Source: CADEDH01 sp965262175 (GTDB lineage Bacteria; Actinomycetota; Acidimicrobiia; Acidimicrobiales; SZUA-35). From it: DNA of 64,000 nt. The notes under the pieces are model-generated. The model was not told where the DNA came from. It saw only the letters and a program-made list of their open reading frames with translations, and made no database searches. The position numbers and the translations under genes were made by a program. Location of the stretch: assembly GCA_965262175.1 (NCBI GenBank), contig CBDHES010000002.1, positions 1,116,001 to 1,180,000 of the forward strand, read 5' to 3'. Shown one piece after another: positions 27,138 to 35,732 of the stretch. How positions within the stretch are numbered: the stretch's first letter is position 1; each line of letters opens with the position of its first letter.

Positions 27138-28508
27138 TCAGCGGGCGGCGATCTTCAACCGGTTGGCCTCGGTGGCGTGGGAGATCTCGTTCGACAACCC
27201 CAGCGCGGCCCGATGTTTGAGGTGGCTCCCGACCGAGAGCACGGCCACGGCGAACATCGCCCAACCGAGGTAGTCGGACTGCACCCCCGACTCGGTCACC
27301 GACACCAGGGTGGCGATCGTCAACATCACCAGCGGCCACAGGCCGATGGGACCGGACACGATGGCCACGATCCGAATCGCCCCGACCAACGATCGTCCGA
27401 AGAGCCAGCCGAACAGGACCACGCCGACCAGGCCCAACTCGAGCCAGATCTGCAGCAGGGCGTTGTGGGCATCGCCCGGCTCCCACCCGCTCTGGATCCA
27501 GACCTCATGGACCGGGCTGAAGTAGCCGCCGAAGGCCGCCGCCCAGCCGTGACCGACGAACGGCCGCTCGAGGGCGACGGCGGCCAGCGACTCCCAGAGC
27601 GGGATCCGGCCGGTCAGCGAGACGTCCTTGTCGAGCCATCGGGCCAGCACGTCGAGGTTGGCGGTGGCAAACGCCAGGGAGAACAGCCCGCTCCCCGCCA
27701 GGCTGAGGAAGACGGCGCCGGCCAGGGTCCGCCGGCTGCGGAACTTCTGGTAGACGACCATCAGGATCACCGGCAGGAAGCCGGCGACCAGCATCGTCTT
27801 CGACTCCGAGCCGAGGATCAGGGCGGCATGGACCAGCGCCGCCCCGCCGAAGACGGGACGGAGCCATCGGGCGTTGAGAGCAGCGATGACCAGCGTCGAT
27901 ACGGCCAAGGCCCCGACGTACCCCAGACCGTTCTTCTGGGGAAAGACGCCGGTGAACCGGTTGGCGCCATCGACCCCGTACTCGGGGTACAGCACGATCC
28001 AGGTCACGTTGATGACGGCGCTGACGACGAACATCCAGGCCAACAGGTCGACGATCTCGGCCAGGGCGAACCGGACGACGAGGTAGACGGCCAAGCCCGT
28101 GACGGCGATGAACATCACGGACCGCCGGAAGCTCTCGGACGGATCGGCCGACCAGAACACCGACAGGAAGGTCAGGACGGTGAAGGCGAACACCGACAGC
28201 TCCGACCGGATCAGGTCGACGATCACGTCGACGCTACCGACGATCCGGCTCAGGGCTAGGGCGATCAGACCCAGCTGGACGATCACCGCAGCGCTGTTGG
28301 AGTAGTCGGCGTCGATGTCGTCGACGGTCAACGACCAGGCGTTGGGGGTCTGGTGATAGAGGATGAAGGTGGCGGCGACGACCAGGATCCGCTCGAGCAG
28401 GCCAGGCCGGTGGACGGGCGCCGCGGGGGGCGCCTCGGCGGCCAAGGTCCCGGAGCCGTCGACGGCGTCCTCGCCGACCCATGGGGTGCGAACATCGAGG
28501 ACCGACAC
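27138..28508 (-). CDS. O-antigen ligase/polymerase-like membrane protein
   Basis: 456 residues with about ten to twelve hydrophobic helices and a large loop. The Wzy_C/WaaL signature is visible as DVSLTGRIPLWESLAAVALERPFVGHGW, then DAHNALLQIWLELGLVGVVLF, with the His-Asn and downstream Gly used by this family to transfer or polymerise undecaprenyl-linked glycans on the outer face of the membrane. FTGVFPQKNGLGYVGALAVS is the upstream conserved Gly-Asn segment. It ends tail to tail with the beta-helix gene nine bases away. Its presence supports a cell-surface glycan role for this region. Confidence 0.87.
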   Translation of the reverse strand: MSVLDVRTPWVGEDAVDGSGTLAAEAPPAAPVHRPGLLERILVVAATFILYHQTPNAWSLTVDDIDADYSNSAAVIVQLGLIALALSRIVGSVDVIVDLIRSELSVFAFTVLTFLSVFWSADPSESFRRSVMFIAVTGLAVYLVVRFALAEIVDLLAWMFVVSAVINVTWIVLYPEYGVDGANRFTGVFPQKNGLGYVGALAVSTLVIAALNARWLRPVFGGAALVHAALILGSESKTMLVAGFLPVILMVVYQKFRSRRTLAGAVFLSLAGSGLFSLAFATANLDVLARWLDKDVSLTGRIPLWESLAAVALERPFVGHGWAAAFGGYFSPVHEVWIQSGWEPGDAHNALLQIWLELGLVGVVLFGWLFGRSLVGAIRIVAIVSGPIGLWPLVMLTIATLVSVTESGVQSDYLGWAMFAVAVLSVGSHLKHRAALGLSNEISHATEANRLKIAAR

Positions 28509-28753
28509 GAATCAACCCTCCGAACGAGGAATGTAGACGCACGTCCATCTAGCTATATTCATGGCGGATCTTCCCGATCAATTGACTAAATAGAATCGAA
28601 TCCGCCCGAACCAATTCGTTAGTAGATCAGGAATTCCCCCGAACGAGATGCATCCAACACATCGAGTTCGAGGCGTTGGGTAGATCCACCCCGAGCGCGA
28701 GCCGGACCCGGGCCGTCTGGCTCGACGACCCGTCGCCGAACCAAGATCGTCGG
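28509..28753. other. Lower-GC divergent intergenic region
   Basis: 245 bases between the start of the ligase-like gene and the LLM gene. The stretch 28530-28625 is clearly richer in A and T than the rest of the window (GACTAAATAGAATCGAATCC, CTAGCTATATTC) and likely contains promoters for both genes. No gene or clear RNA structure seen. Confidence 0.5.
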
Positions 28754-29764
28754 GTGGATGTCGGCGTGCTCCAGTTCTTCGGATGGCCGGCCCGGTCGAT
28801 CCCGATCGAGTCGGTCTACGACCGAGCCCTCGAACGGATCGAGATCATGGACCGGACCGGGTACGACGCGGTCTGGCTCGCCGAGCACCACTTCAACGCG
28901 TTCTCGGTGTGCCCGTCGGTGACGATGATGGGAACCCAGGTGGCGGCCCGAACCGAGCGGCTCCGCATCGGAACCGCCGGCACCCTGGCCGGCCTCCACC
29001 ACCCCCTCCATCTGGCCGAGCAGTTGGCGTTCCTCGACGTGTTGTCGAACGGTCGGCTCAACTGGGGAGCGGCCCGTGGCTTCGACGCCACCGAGTTCCG
29101 GGCGTTCGGCGTCGAGAACGACCAGAGCGCCCAGCGATTTCGGGAGAACGTCGGGGCGATCCTGGCCGCCTGGAGCTCGGAGCGGGCATCGTTCCAGGGT
29201 CGGTTCGTCGCGTTCCACGACGTCGAGCTCCTGCCGAAACCGGTCCAGCGACCTCGGCCGCCGACGTGGATGGCGGTCAGCTCACCGGCCGCCATCGAGT
29301 GGGCGGCCACCGAGGGGTTCCCGATCCTCATGGACCCCCACAGCTCCCACGACGAGATCGGCCGCAAGCGCCGCCTGTGGGCCGACACGATGGACGGGGC
29401 CGGCCACGACCCGCTCGACCACCCGATCCCGGTCGCCCGTCTCCTGGCCATCGCCCGAACCGACGACGAGGCCGAGGCCATCGCCCGCCGGGGCGCCTCG
29501 TGGATGCTCGGCTCCTACGTGTCGAACCCGGCGAACGTCGTGGCATCGATCTCGATGGACGGCCGCCCACCATCCGACCCCGTCGATCCCGTCGAGCGCT
29601 ACGTCGACGAGGTGATCGTCTGGGGCTCGCCGGCCAAGGTGATCGACGAGCTGACCGAGCTGGGCGAACGGCTGCCGCTCGACTACCTGATGGCCGCCCC
29701 GCTGAGCGGTGACACGTTCTACCTGCTGACCGACGAGGTCCTCCCGGCCGTCGCCACGATCTGA
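28754..29764 (+). CDS. LLM class flavin-dependent oxidoreductase
   Basis: 336 residues from GTG 28754 (upstream TTG 28676 adds a non-conserved stretch). VDVGVLQFFGWPA, YDAVWLAEHHFNAFSVCPSVTMMGTQVAART, RIGTAGTLAGLHHPLHLAEQLAFLDVLSNGRLNWGAARGFDATEF are typical of alkanal monooxygenase-like enzymes with the EHHF motif of the bacterial luciferase family. The end of the chain, YLMAAPLSGDTFYLL, also fits. FMN- or F420-linked oxidation of an unknown substrate is inferred. No obvious partner gene; the citramalate synthase gene faces it from the other strand 16 bases on. Confidence 0.87.
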   Translation: MDVGVLQFFGWPARSIPIESVYDRALERIEIMDRTGYDAVWLAEHHFNAFSVCPSVTMMGTQVAARTERLRIGTAGTLAGLHHPLHLAEQLAFLDVLSNGRLNWGAARGFDATEFRAFGVENDQSAQRFRENVGAILAAWSSERASFQGRFVAFHDVELLPKPVQRPRPPTWMAVSSPAAIEWAATEGFPILMDPHSSHDEIGRKRRLWADTMDGAGHDPLDHPIPVARLLAIARTDDEAEAIARRGASWMLGSYVSNPANVVASISMDGRPPSDPVDPVERYVDEVIVWGSPAKVIDELTELGERLPLDYLMAAPLSGDTFYLLTDEVLPAVATI

Positions 29765-29780
29765 CGGCCCCGCTGGGCGA

Positions 29781-31457
29781 TCACGCCAGCAGGGCGTAGA
29801 CCATCGAGTCGGCCAGGGCCTGCCACGAGGCTTCGATGATGTTCTCGCTGACCCCGATCGTGCTCCAGTACCGCTCGCCGTCGGTGGCGTCGATCAGCAC
29901 CCGGGTCACCGCCCCGGTCCCCTCACCGGAGTCGATGATGCGAACCTTGTAGTCGACCAGGCGGACGCCGTCGAGGGCCGGGAACCGGCCTTCGATCGCC
30001 CGGCGGAAGGCGGCGTCGAGGGCGTTGACCGGGCCATTGCCCTCGCCGGTGGCCACGATCCGGTCCCCGTCGATGTGGAGCTTGACGGTCGCCTCGGTCT
30101 CGACGCCGTCGTAGTGGCCGAGCGGGTTCTGCTCGGCGGCCCGGGTCGTTCCCGGCCGATGCTCGACCATGACCCGGAACGACTCCAGCTCGAAGAAGTC
30201 GTTGACCCAGCCCCCGGCGCGGCGCATCAACAGTTCGAGCGAGGCGTCGGCGGCCTCGAAGTGGTACCCGGCGTGCTCCAGCTCCTTCAGCTCGGCCAGC
30301 ACCGTCTTCATCTGGGCCCCGTCGAGCTCGATCCCCAGCTCCTTGGCCTTGAGCTCGATCGTCGCTCGACCCGACAGGTCGGAGACCAGGAACCGGGTCC
30401 CGTTCCCGACCAGGGCCGGGTCGACGTGCTCGTAGGCGTCGGGCCGGCGGGCGATCGCCGAGGTGTGGAGGCCGGCCTTGTGGGCGAAGGCCGACACGCC
30501 AACGTAGGGCTGTTGCGACATCGGCGGCAGGTTGACCAGTTCCGCCACATGGTTGCTGACGGCGGTGAGCTGGGCCATCCCCCCGTCGGGAAGCGTCCGG
30601 ATCCCCATCTTCAGGGTCAGGTTGGGGACGAACGTCGTCAGATCGCAGTTGCCGGTGCGCTCGCCGTAGCCGTTGATCGTGCCCTGGACATGGGTCGAGC
30701 CGGCCCGGACCCCGGCGACGGCGTTGGCCACCGCACATCCGGTGTCGTTCTGGGTGTGCATCCCGACCACCAGCTCGGGGAAGAGCTCGACCGCGGCCCT
30801 GGTCGCCCCCTCGACCTCGTGGGGGAGGGAGCCGCCGTTGGTGTCGCAGAGGACGAGGGCCTCGGCGCCGGCGGTGGCCGCCGCCTCCAGGGCCCGGAGG
30901 GCGAACTCGGGATTGCGCTTGTACCCATCGAAGAAGTGCTCGAAGTCGACGAAGACCCGACGCCCCTCACCGACCAGGTAACGGACCGAGTCGGCGATCA
31001 TCGCCACCCCCTCGTCGAGGGTCGTGCGCAGCGCCTCGAGCACGTGGTAGTCCCACGACTTGGCGACGATGCAACAGATCGGGGTCTGGGCCCCGAGCAG
31101 GTTGGCCAGCGTCTCGTCGCTGTCGACCTTGCCCTTGGGACGACGGGTCGACCCGAAGGCGACCAGGCTGGAGGTGGTGAGCGACAGCTCGCCGGCGGCC
31201 GCCCGCCGGAAGAACTCGTCGTCCCGGGGGTTCGATCCCGGCCAACCGCCCTCGATGTAGTGGACGCCGAGGAGGTCGAGCTGCTCGGCGATGCGGAGCT
31301 TGTCGTCGGCGGTGAGGGCGATCCCCTCGAACTGGCTCCCGTCCCGGAGGGTGGTGTCGAAGATCTCCACCGCCTCGGGCCACGCCGGATCGCGCTCGCC
31401 GAGGCGGGTGATCGTCATCGATTGGTCGGCCGTCGCCGTCACGTCATCGCTGGTCAT
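29781..31457 (-). CDS. cimA: (R)-citramalate synthase
   Basis: 558 residues of the DRE-TIM metallolyase family with a C-terminal LeuA-type allosteric domain. EIFDTTLRDGSQFEGIALTADDKLRIAEQLD is the catalytic entry motif; YIEGGWPGSNPRDDEFF and HTQNDTGCAVANAVAGVRAGSTHVQGTINGYGERTGNCDL are diagnostic of CimA/DUF-type citramalate synthases rather than of isopropylmalate synthase. The enzyme condenses pyruvate with acetyl-CoA to citramalate for threonine-independent isoleucine synthesis. The C-terminal 130 residues would bind isoleucine as feedback inhibitor. It lies downstream of leuB on the same strand (45 bases between), fitting use of LeuBCD for the later steps. Confidence 0.93.
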   Translation of the reverse strand: MTSDDVTATADQSMTITRLGERDPAWPEAVEIFDTTLRDGSQFEGIALTADDKLRIAEQLDLLGVHYIEGGWPGSNPRDDEFFRRAAAGELSLTTSSLVAFGSTRRPKGKVDSDETLANLLGAQTPICCIVAKSWDYHVLEALRTTLDEGVAMIADSVRYLVGEGRRVFVDFEHFFDGYKRNPEFALRALEAAATAGAEALVLCDTNGGSLPHEVEGATRAAVELFPELVVGMHTQNDTGCAVANAVAGVRAGSTHVQGTINGYGERTGNCDLTTFVPNLTLKMGIRTLPDGGMAQLTAVSNHVAELVNLPPMSQQPYVGVSAFAHKAGLHTSAIARRPDAYEHVDPALVGNGTRFLVSDLSGRATIELKAKELGIELDGAQMKTVLAELKELEHAGYHFEAADASLELLMRRAGGWVNDFFELESFRVMVEHRPGTTRAAEQNPLGHYDGVETEATVKLHIDGDRIVATGEGNGPVNALDAAFRRAIEGRFPALDGVRLVDYKVRIIDSGEGTGAVTRVLIDATDGERYWSTIGVSENIIEASWQALADSMVYALLA

Positions 31458-31502
31458 CTCGTCACTGCCTGAGGTGGTGGTGGGGTCGGTCCGGGTCGTG
31501 GC

Positions 31503-32474
31503 TCAGAGCCGCTCGATCACCGCGTCGGCGATGGCCGAGGTGGAGCCCTCGGTGCCGGCGGCGGCCTCGCACGCCTTGGTGATCCGGGCTGCGGCGCCCT
31601 CCTCGCCCAGGAAGTCGAGCATGAGCGCTCCCGACAGTATGGCGGCGATCGGGTTGGCCTTGGCCTGCCCGGCGATGTCGGGGGCCGACCCGTGGACCGG
31701 CTCGAACATCGAGGGACCGGTCCGGTCGGGGTTGAGGTTGGCCGACGATGCGAGGCCGATGCCGCCCGAGACCGCACCGCCGAGGTCGGTGAGAATGTCG
31801 CCGAACAGGTTGTCGGTGACGATGACGTCGTAGCGGGAGGGGTTCTCGACGAAGTAGATGCAGGCCGCGTCGACGTGGTTGTAGGCGGTGGCCACGTCGG
31901 GGTACTCGGTCGCCACCTCGGTGAAGGTCCGCTCCCACAGGTCGCCGGAGAACGTGAGCACGTTGGTCTTGTGGACCAGGGTCAGGTGCTTGCGTCGACG
32001 GGAGGCGAGGTCGAAGGCGTAGCGCACGCACCGCTCGACGCCCATCCGGGTGTTGACCGAGCCCTGGGTGGCGATCTCGTGCGGCGTGCCCTTGCGCAGG
32101 AAGCCGCCCTCGCCGGCATAGGTGCCCTCGGTGTTCTCCCGGATGACGATGAAGTCGTGATCGGGAGCGACGAAGGGCCGCTGGTTCACGTACAGGTCGA
32201 GCTCGAACCGCATCTTGAGCAGGAGACCCCGCTCGATGACCCCGGGCGGCACCTCGGGTGTGCCGACCGCCCCGAGGTAGATGGCATCGAGCGACCGCCA
32301 CTCGTCGAGCGTGGCGTCATCGAGCACGGTTCCGTCGGCGAGGTAGCGGGCGCCGCCCAGGTCGTAGTCGACGGTGTCGAGGGCCACGCCGGTGGCCTCG
32401 ATGACCCGGAGGCCCTCGGCGATCACCTCGGGGCCGATGCCGTCGCCGCCGACGACTCCAACGCGATAGCTCAT
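31503..32474 (-). CDS. leuB: 3-isopropylmalate dehydrogenase
   Basis: 323 residues of the isocitrate/isopropylmalate dehydrogenase family: GVVGGDGIGPEVIAEGLRV at the N terminus, IVIRENTEGTYAGEGG for phosphate and NAD binding, TLVHKTNVL and the Asp-rich VTDNLFGDILTDLGGAVSGGIG metal site. It oxidises 3-isopropylmalate (leucine) and 3-methylmalate (isoleucine via citramalate). The short actinobacterial form lacks the insertions of the E. coli enzyme. A reverse TAGGGT at 32516-32511 and a GGGGGAG ribosome site precede the start. It leads the leuB-cimA transcript. Confidence 0.93.
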   Translation of the reverse strand: MSYRVGVVGGDGIGPEVIAEGLRVIEATGVALDTVDYDLGGARYLADGTVLDDATLDEWRSLDAIYLGAVGTPEVPPGVIERGLLLKMRFELDLYVNQRPFVAPDHDFIVIRENTEGTYAGEGGFLRKGTPHEIATQGSVNTRMGVERCVRYAFDLASRRRKHLTLVHKTNVLTFSGDLWERTFTEVATEYPDVATAYNHVDAACIYFVENPSRYDVIVTDNLFGDILTDLGGAVSGGIGLASSANLNPDRTGPSMFEPVHGSAPDIAGQAKANPIAAILSGALMLDFLGEEGAAARITKACEAAAGTEGSTSAIADAVIERL

Positions 32475-32572
32475 GGTCTCAGACTCCCCCGGTCGATTGC
32501 TGGAGGGTCACCCTAACCGGCTCAAGTCTGCTCGCCGAGCGGTCGACAACCTTCCCGGCGGAAGGGGCACGG

Positions 32573-33109
32573 ATGGGTCCTCGAGATCAGTACGACTTCA
32601 GCACGGCGGAGATCCCGGCCGAATGGTATGAGGCGGCGGCCGACGCGCCCGAGCCGGTGCCAGGGCGGCTGACCCGGTCCAAGCTGCCGGGCGGCCTGCC
32701 CCTCGGGCAGCAGTACAACGCGTTCAGCGCGGTCATGATCACGATCGTCCTCTCCGGCGTGTCGACCTACGCCTGGTACGTGGCGGAGGCGGGCTCCGAT
32801 GCGTCCTATCCGTGGATCCCGGTCGTCATCGGCGTCGTCATCGCCCTGTCGCTGCGGTTCGCCGGCGGGGAGGCCGAGCACCGCCTTCGAGCCGCCATGG
32901 CCTTCGGCTTCTACCTCGTCACCGTGACGGTCTCGCTGCTCCTGATCGGCCGGGCCGACTACCTCTCGCTCTACGGGTCGACGCCGTCGCCGGCCGACAT
33001 CGAGCAACAGCTCCGGTTCGGGCGGCTCGCCGACCCGCTGATGGTCGGTGGTCTGGTGATGGGTGCGGTGGCTACCGCCCGGTTGAGCTACCTCCTCCGC
33101 CACCGCTGA
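32573..33109 (+). CDS. Small membrane protein, unknown family
   Basis: 178 residues. An acidic N terminus (YDFSTAEIPAEWYEAAADAPEP) precedes four predicted helices: FSAVMITIVLSGVSTYAWYVA, WIPVVIGVVIALSLRF, AAMAFGFYLVTVTVSLLLIG and a final weak one at PLMVGGLVMGAVATARL. A GGAAGGGG ribosome site precedes the ATG. I recognise no family. Position between leucine genes and greA gives no clear clue. It is probably real because codon bias and ribosome site are good. Confidence 0.65.
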   Translation: MGPRDQYDFSTAEIPAEWYEAAADAPEPVPGRLTRSKLPGGLPLGQQYNAFSAVMITIVLSGVSTYAWYVAEAGSDASYPWIPVVIGVVIALSLRFAGGEAEHRLRAAMAFGFYLVTVTVSLLLIGRADYLSLYGSTPSPADIEQQLRFGRLADPLMVGGLVMGAVATARLSYLLRHR

Positions 33110-33136
33110 TCGGCCGAATCGGACACCGGTCGGCGC

Positions 33137-33142
33137 TAGCCT
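33137..33142 (+). promoter_or_regulatory. Putative -10 hexamer TAGCCT for greA
   Basis: TAGCCT ends seven bases before the greA ATG at 33150, so the mRNA would be leaderless. Confidence 0.45.
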
Positions 33143-33149
33143 TGGCCGG

Positions 33150-33623
33150 ATGCCCGAAGCACAGAAACTCTCGAGAGAGGCGTTCGACCGGCTCCAGGCG
33201 GAGTATGACGACCTGACCACCCGAGGCCGGATCGAGATCGCCAAGAAGATCGAGGCCGCCCGGGAGTTGGGCGACCTGTCGGAGAACGGCGACTACCACG
33301 CGGCCAAGGAAGAGCAGGGCAAGATGGAGGGCCGGATCGCCCACCTGTCGGGCCTGATCGACAACGCCGAGATCGTGGCGGTCGACCTCGACGGCGACCG
33401 GACGGTCCAGGCTGGGTGCGTCGTCTCTATCCGGTTCCCGGGAGACGACGACACCGAGAAGTACCTGATCGGCTCGATCGAGGAGCGGCGGGAAGACCTC
33501 ACCGTCATGTCGCCCGGCTCCCCGCTGGGCCAGGCCCTGATCGGGGCGGCTCCCGGCGAGACCGTGACCTTCGAGGCACCCAACGGGCCCCTCGACGTCG
33601 TCGTGGTCGACATCGAGGCCTGA
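33150..33623 (+). CDS. greA: Transcription elongation factor GreA
   Basis: 157 residues. The N-terminal coiled coil (LSREAFDRLQAEYDDLTTRGRIEIAKKIEAARELGDLSENGDYHAAKEEQ) contains the conserved acidic tip DLSENGDYHAAKE that reaches the RNA polymerase active site through the secondary channel and stimulates cleavage of backtracked RNA. The C-terminal FKBP-like domain ends SPLGQALIGAAPGETVTFEAPNG, a standard GreA motif. It stands upstream of leuCD by about 90 bases and may be read through into them. Confidence 0.95.
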   Translation: MPEAQKLSREAFDRLQAEYDDLTTRGRIEIAKKIEAARELGDLSENGDYHAAKEEQGKMEGRIAHLSGLIDNAEIVAVDLDGDRTVQAGCVVSIRFPGDDDTEKYLIGSIEERREDLTVMSPGSPLGQALIGAAPGETVTFEAPNGPLDVVVVDIEA

Positions 33624-33715
33624 CCCGGCCGACACCCCCGCCGCACTCCTTCCCACCCGACCAGGCCGATCAGCCGACGCGACCGAGCGGCCGCCCACGA
33701 GAGGACCCGACCCGT

Positions 33716-35128
33716 ATGGCCAACGAAGCCCGTACCCTCGCCGAGAAGGTGTGGGACGACCACGTCGTCCGCCGCGGTGCCGATGGCGAGCCCGACCTGC
33801 TCTACATCGACCTCCACCTCGTCCACGAGGTGACCTCCCCCCAGGCCTTCGACGGTCTCCGGCTGGCGGGCCGCAAGGTCCGCCGACCCGACCTGACCGT
33901 CGCCACCGAGGACCACAACGTCCCCACCGAGAACATCGATGCGCCGATCGCCGACCCGATCAGCGCCAAGCAGGTCGAGACGCTGCGGGCCAACACCGCC
34001 GAGTTCGGCATCGTCAACCACGAGATGGGTTCGGCCGGTCAGGGCATCGTCCACGTGATCGGCCCCGAGCAGGGCCTGACCCAGCCGGGCATGACGGTGG
34101 TCTGCGGCGACTCCCACACCGCGACCCACGGGGCGTTCGGCTCGATCGCCTTCGGGATCGGGACCAGCGAGGTCGAGCACGTCCTCGCCACCCAGACCCT
34201 CCCCCAGGTCCGACCGAAGATGATGGCGGTCACCGTCGATGGCGAGTTGGCGCCCGGCGTGTCGGCCAAGGACGTGATCCTGGCCGTCATCGGCCGCATC
34301 GGAACCGGGGGCGGCATCGGCCACATCATCGAGTACCGGGGCGAGGTCTTCCGGAACCTGTCGATGGAGGGCCGGATGACCGTGTGCAACATGTCGATCG
34401 AGGCGGGGGCCAAGGCTGGTCTCATCGCCCCCGACGACGTGACGTTCGCCTATCTCGAGGGGCGTCAGCACGCCCCGACCGGCGCCGCCTGGGAGGCGGC
34501 GCTCGACGCCTGGCGCCAGCTGCCGACCGATCCCGGTGCGACGTTCGACACCGAGGTCGTGCTCGACGGCTCGGCGATCGGCCCCCAGGTCTCGTGGGGG
34601 ACCAACCCCGGCCAGGTGATGGCCCTCGACGCCGCCGTCCCCGCCCCCGACTCCTTCGACGAGCCCGGCCTCCGGGACGCCGCAGCCCGGGCCCTCGACT
34701 ACATGGGGTTGACCGCTGGCACCCCGATGCGGGAGGTGGCGGTCGACACCGTGTTCATCGGGTCGTGCACCAACAGCCGCATCGAGGACCTGCGGGCCGC
34801 GGCGGCGGTGGCCGACGGCCGGACGGTTGCGTCGGGCGTCCGGACCCTCGTCGTCCCCGGTTCGGCCGCGGTCAAGGCCCAGGCCGAGGCCGAGGGCCTC
34901 GACCGCATCTTCACCGCCGCCGGGTTCGACTGGCGGGAGCCGGGGTGCTCGATGTGCCTGGCGATGAACCCCGACAAGCTCTCGCCCGGCGAGCGGTCGG
35001 CGTCGACCAGCAACCGCAACTTCGAGGGCCGGCAGGGCCGAGGGGGCCGCACTCACCTCGTGTCGCCGGAGGTGGCGGCGGCGACCGCCATCGCCGGCCG
35101 CTTCGCCGCCCCGACCGACCTAGCCTGA
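33716..35128 (+). CDS. leuC: 3-isopropylmalate dehydratase large subunit
   Basis: 470 residues of the aconitase family. LAEKVWDDHVV is the canonical start; DGVTVVCGDSHTATHG-type motif appears as GMTVVCGDSHTATHGAFG; the three [4Fe-4S] cysteines lie in VVCGDSH, FIGSCTNSRIEDL and EPGCSMCLAMNPD. STSNRNFEGRQGRGGRTHLVSP closes the conserved core. It isomerises 2- to 3-isopropylmalate, and citramalate to 3-methylmalate when paired with cimA. LeuD follows after 13 bases. Confidence 0.96.
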   Translation: MANEARTLAEKVWDDHVVRRGADGEPDLLYIDLHLVHEVTSPQAFDGLRLAGRKVRRPDLTVATEDHNVPTENIDAPIADPISAKQVETLRANTAEFGIVNHEMGSAGQGIVHVIGPEQGLTQPGMTVVCGDSHTATHGAFGSIAFGIGTSEVEHVLATQTLPQVRPKMMAVTVDGELAPGVSAKDVILAVIGRIGTGGGIGHIIEYRGEVFRNLSMEGRMTVCNMSIEAGAKAGLIAPDDVTFAYLEGRQHAPTGAAWEAALDAWRQLPTDPGATFDTEVVLDGSAIGPQVSWGTNPGQVMALDAAVPAPDSFDEPGLRDAAARALDYMGLTAGTPMREVAVDTVFIGSCTNSRIEDLRAAAAVADGRTVASGVRTLVVPGSAAVKAQAEAEGLDRIFTAAGFDWREPGCSMCLAMNPDKLSPGERSASTSNRNFEGRQGRGGRTHLVSPEVAAATAIAGRFAAPTDLA

Positions 35129-35141
35129 GGAGCCCGATCCG

Positions 35142-35732
35142 ATGCAACCCGTCCGAGTCGTCACCGGGACCGCGGTCCCGCTCGACCGATCCGACGTCGA
35201 CACCGACCAGATCATCCCCTCCGACTGGCTGAAGCAGGTCGAGCGAACCGGCTTCGAGAAGGGCCTGTTCTCCGAGTGGCGGGACGATCCCGGTTTCGTG
35301 ATGAACGACGAGCGCTTCGCCGGCGCTTCGATCCTCATCGGCGGACCCAACTTCGGGGTCGGCTCCTCCCGGGAGCACGCGGTGTGGGCCATCCAGCAGT
35401 CCGGCTTCCAGGCCGTGATCTCGCCCCGGTTCGGCGACATCTTCCGCAACAACTCCACCAAGAACGGCCTCGTGCCGGTGGTCGTCTCCCCCGAACTGGG
35501 ACGACGGCTGCTCGACGAGGTCGATGCCGACCCGACGCTGGAGCTGACGATCGACGTCGATCGTCGCCTGCTCGAGGCCCCGGCCCTCGGGATCTCCGAG
35601 CCGTTCCCGCTCGACGACTCGACCCGGGAGCGGTTCCTGGAGGGCCTCGACGACATCGGGATCAGCCTCCGGCACGAGTCGGCGATCGACCGCTTCGAGG
35701 CGGACCGGGTCGCCTGGCTTCCATCGGTGTGA
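35142..35732 (+). CDS. leuD: 3-isopropylmalate dehydratase small subunit
   Basis: 196 residues. VTGTAVPLDRSDVDTDQIIPSDWLK and NFGVGSSREHAVWAI are the two hallmark motifs of LeuD, the swivelling domain that completes the LeuC active site. IFRNNSTKNGL is the last conserved stretch. Its stop overlaps the GTG of the next gene (GTGA), so translation is coupled. Confidence 0.96.
   Translation: MQPVRVVTGTAVPLDRSDVDTDQIIPSDWLKQVERTGFEKGLFSEWRDDPGFVMNDERFAGASILIGGPNFGVGSSREHAVWAIQQSGFQAVISPRFGDIFRNNSTKNGLVPVVVSPELGRRLLDEVDADPTLELTIDVDRRLLEAPALGISEPFPLDDSTRERFLEGLDDIGISLRHESAIDRFEADRVAWLPSV

Noticed and set aside
28530..28625. A/T-rich island as a sign of horizontal transfer
   Set aside because: It is under 250 bases, lies between divergent genes with normal codon use, and is better explained as promoter DNA.
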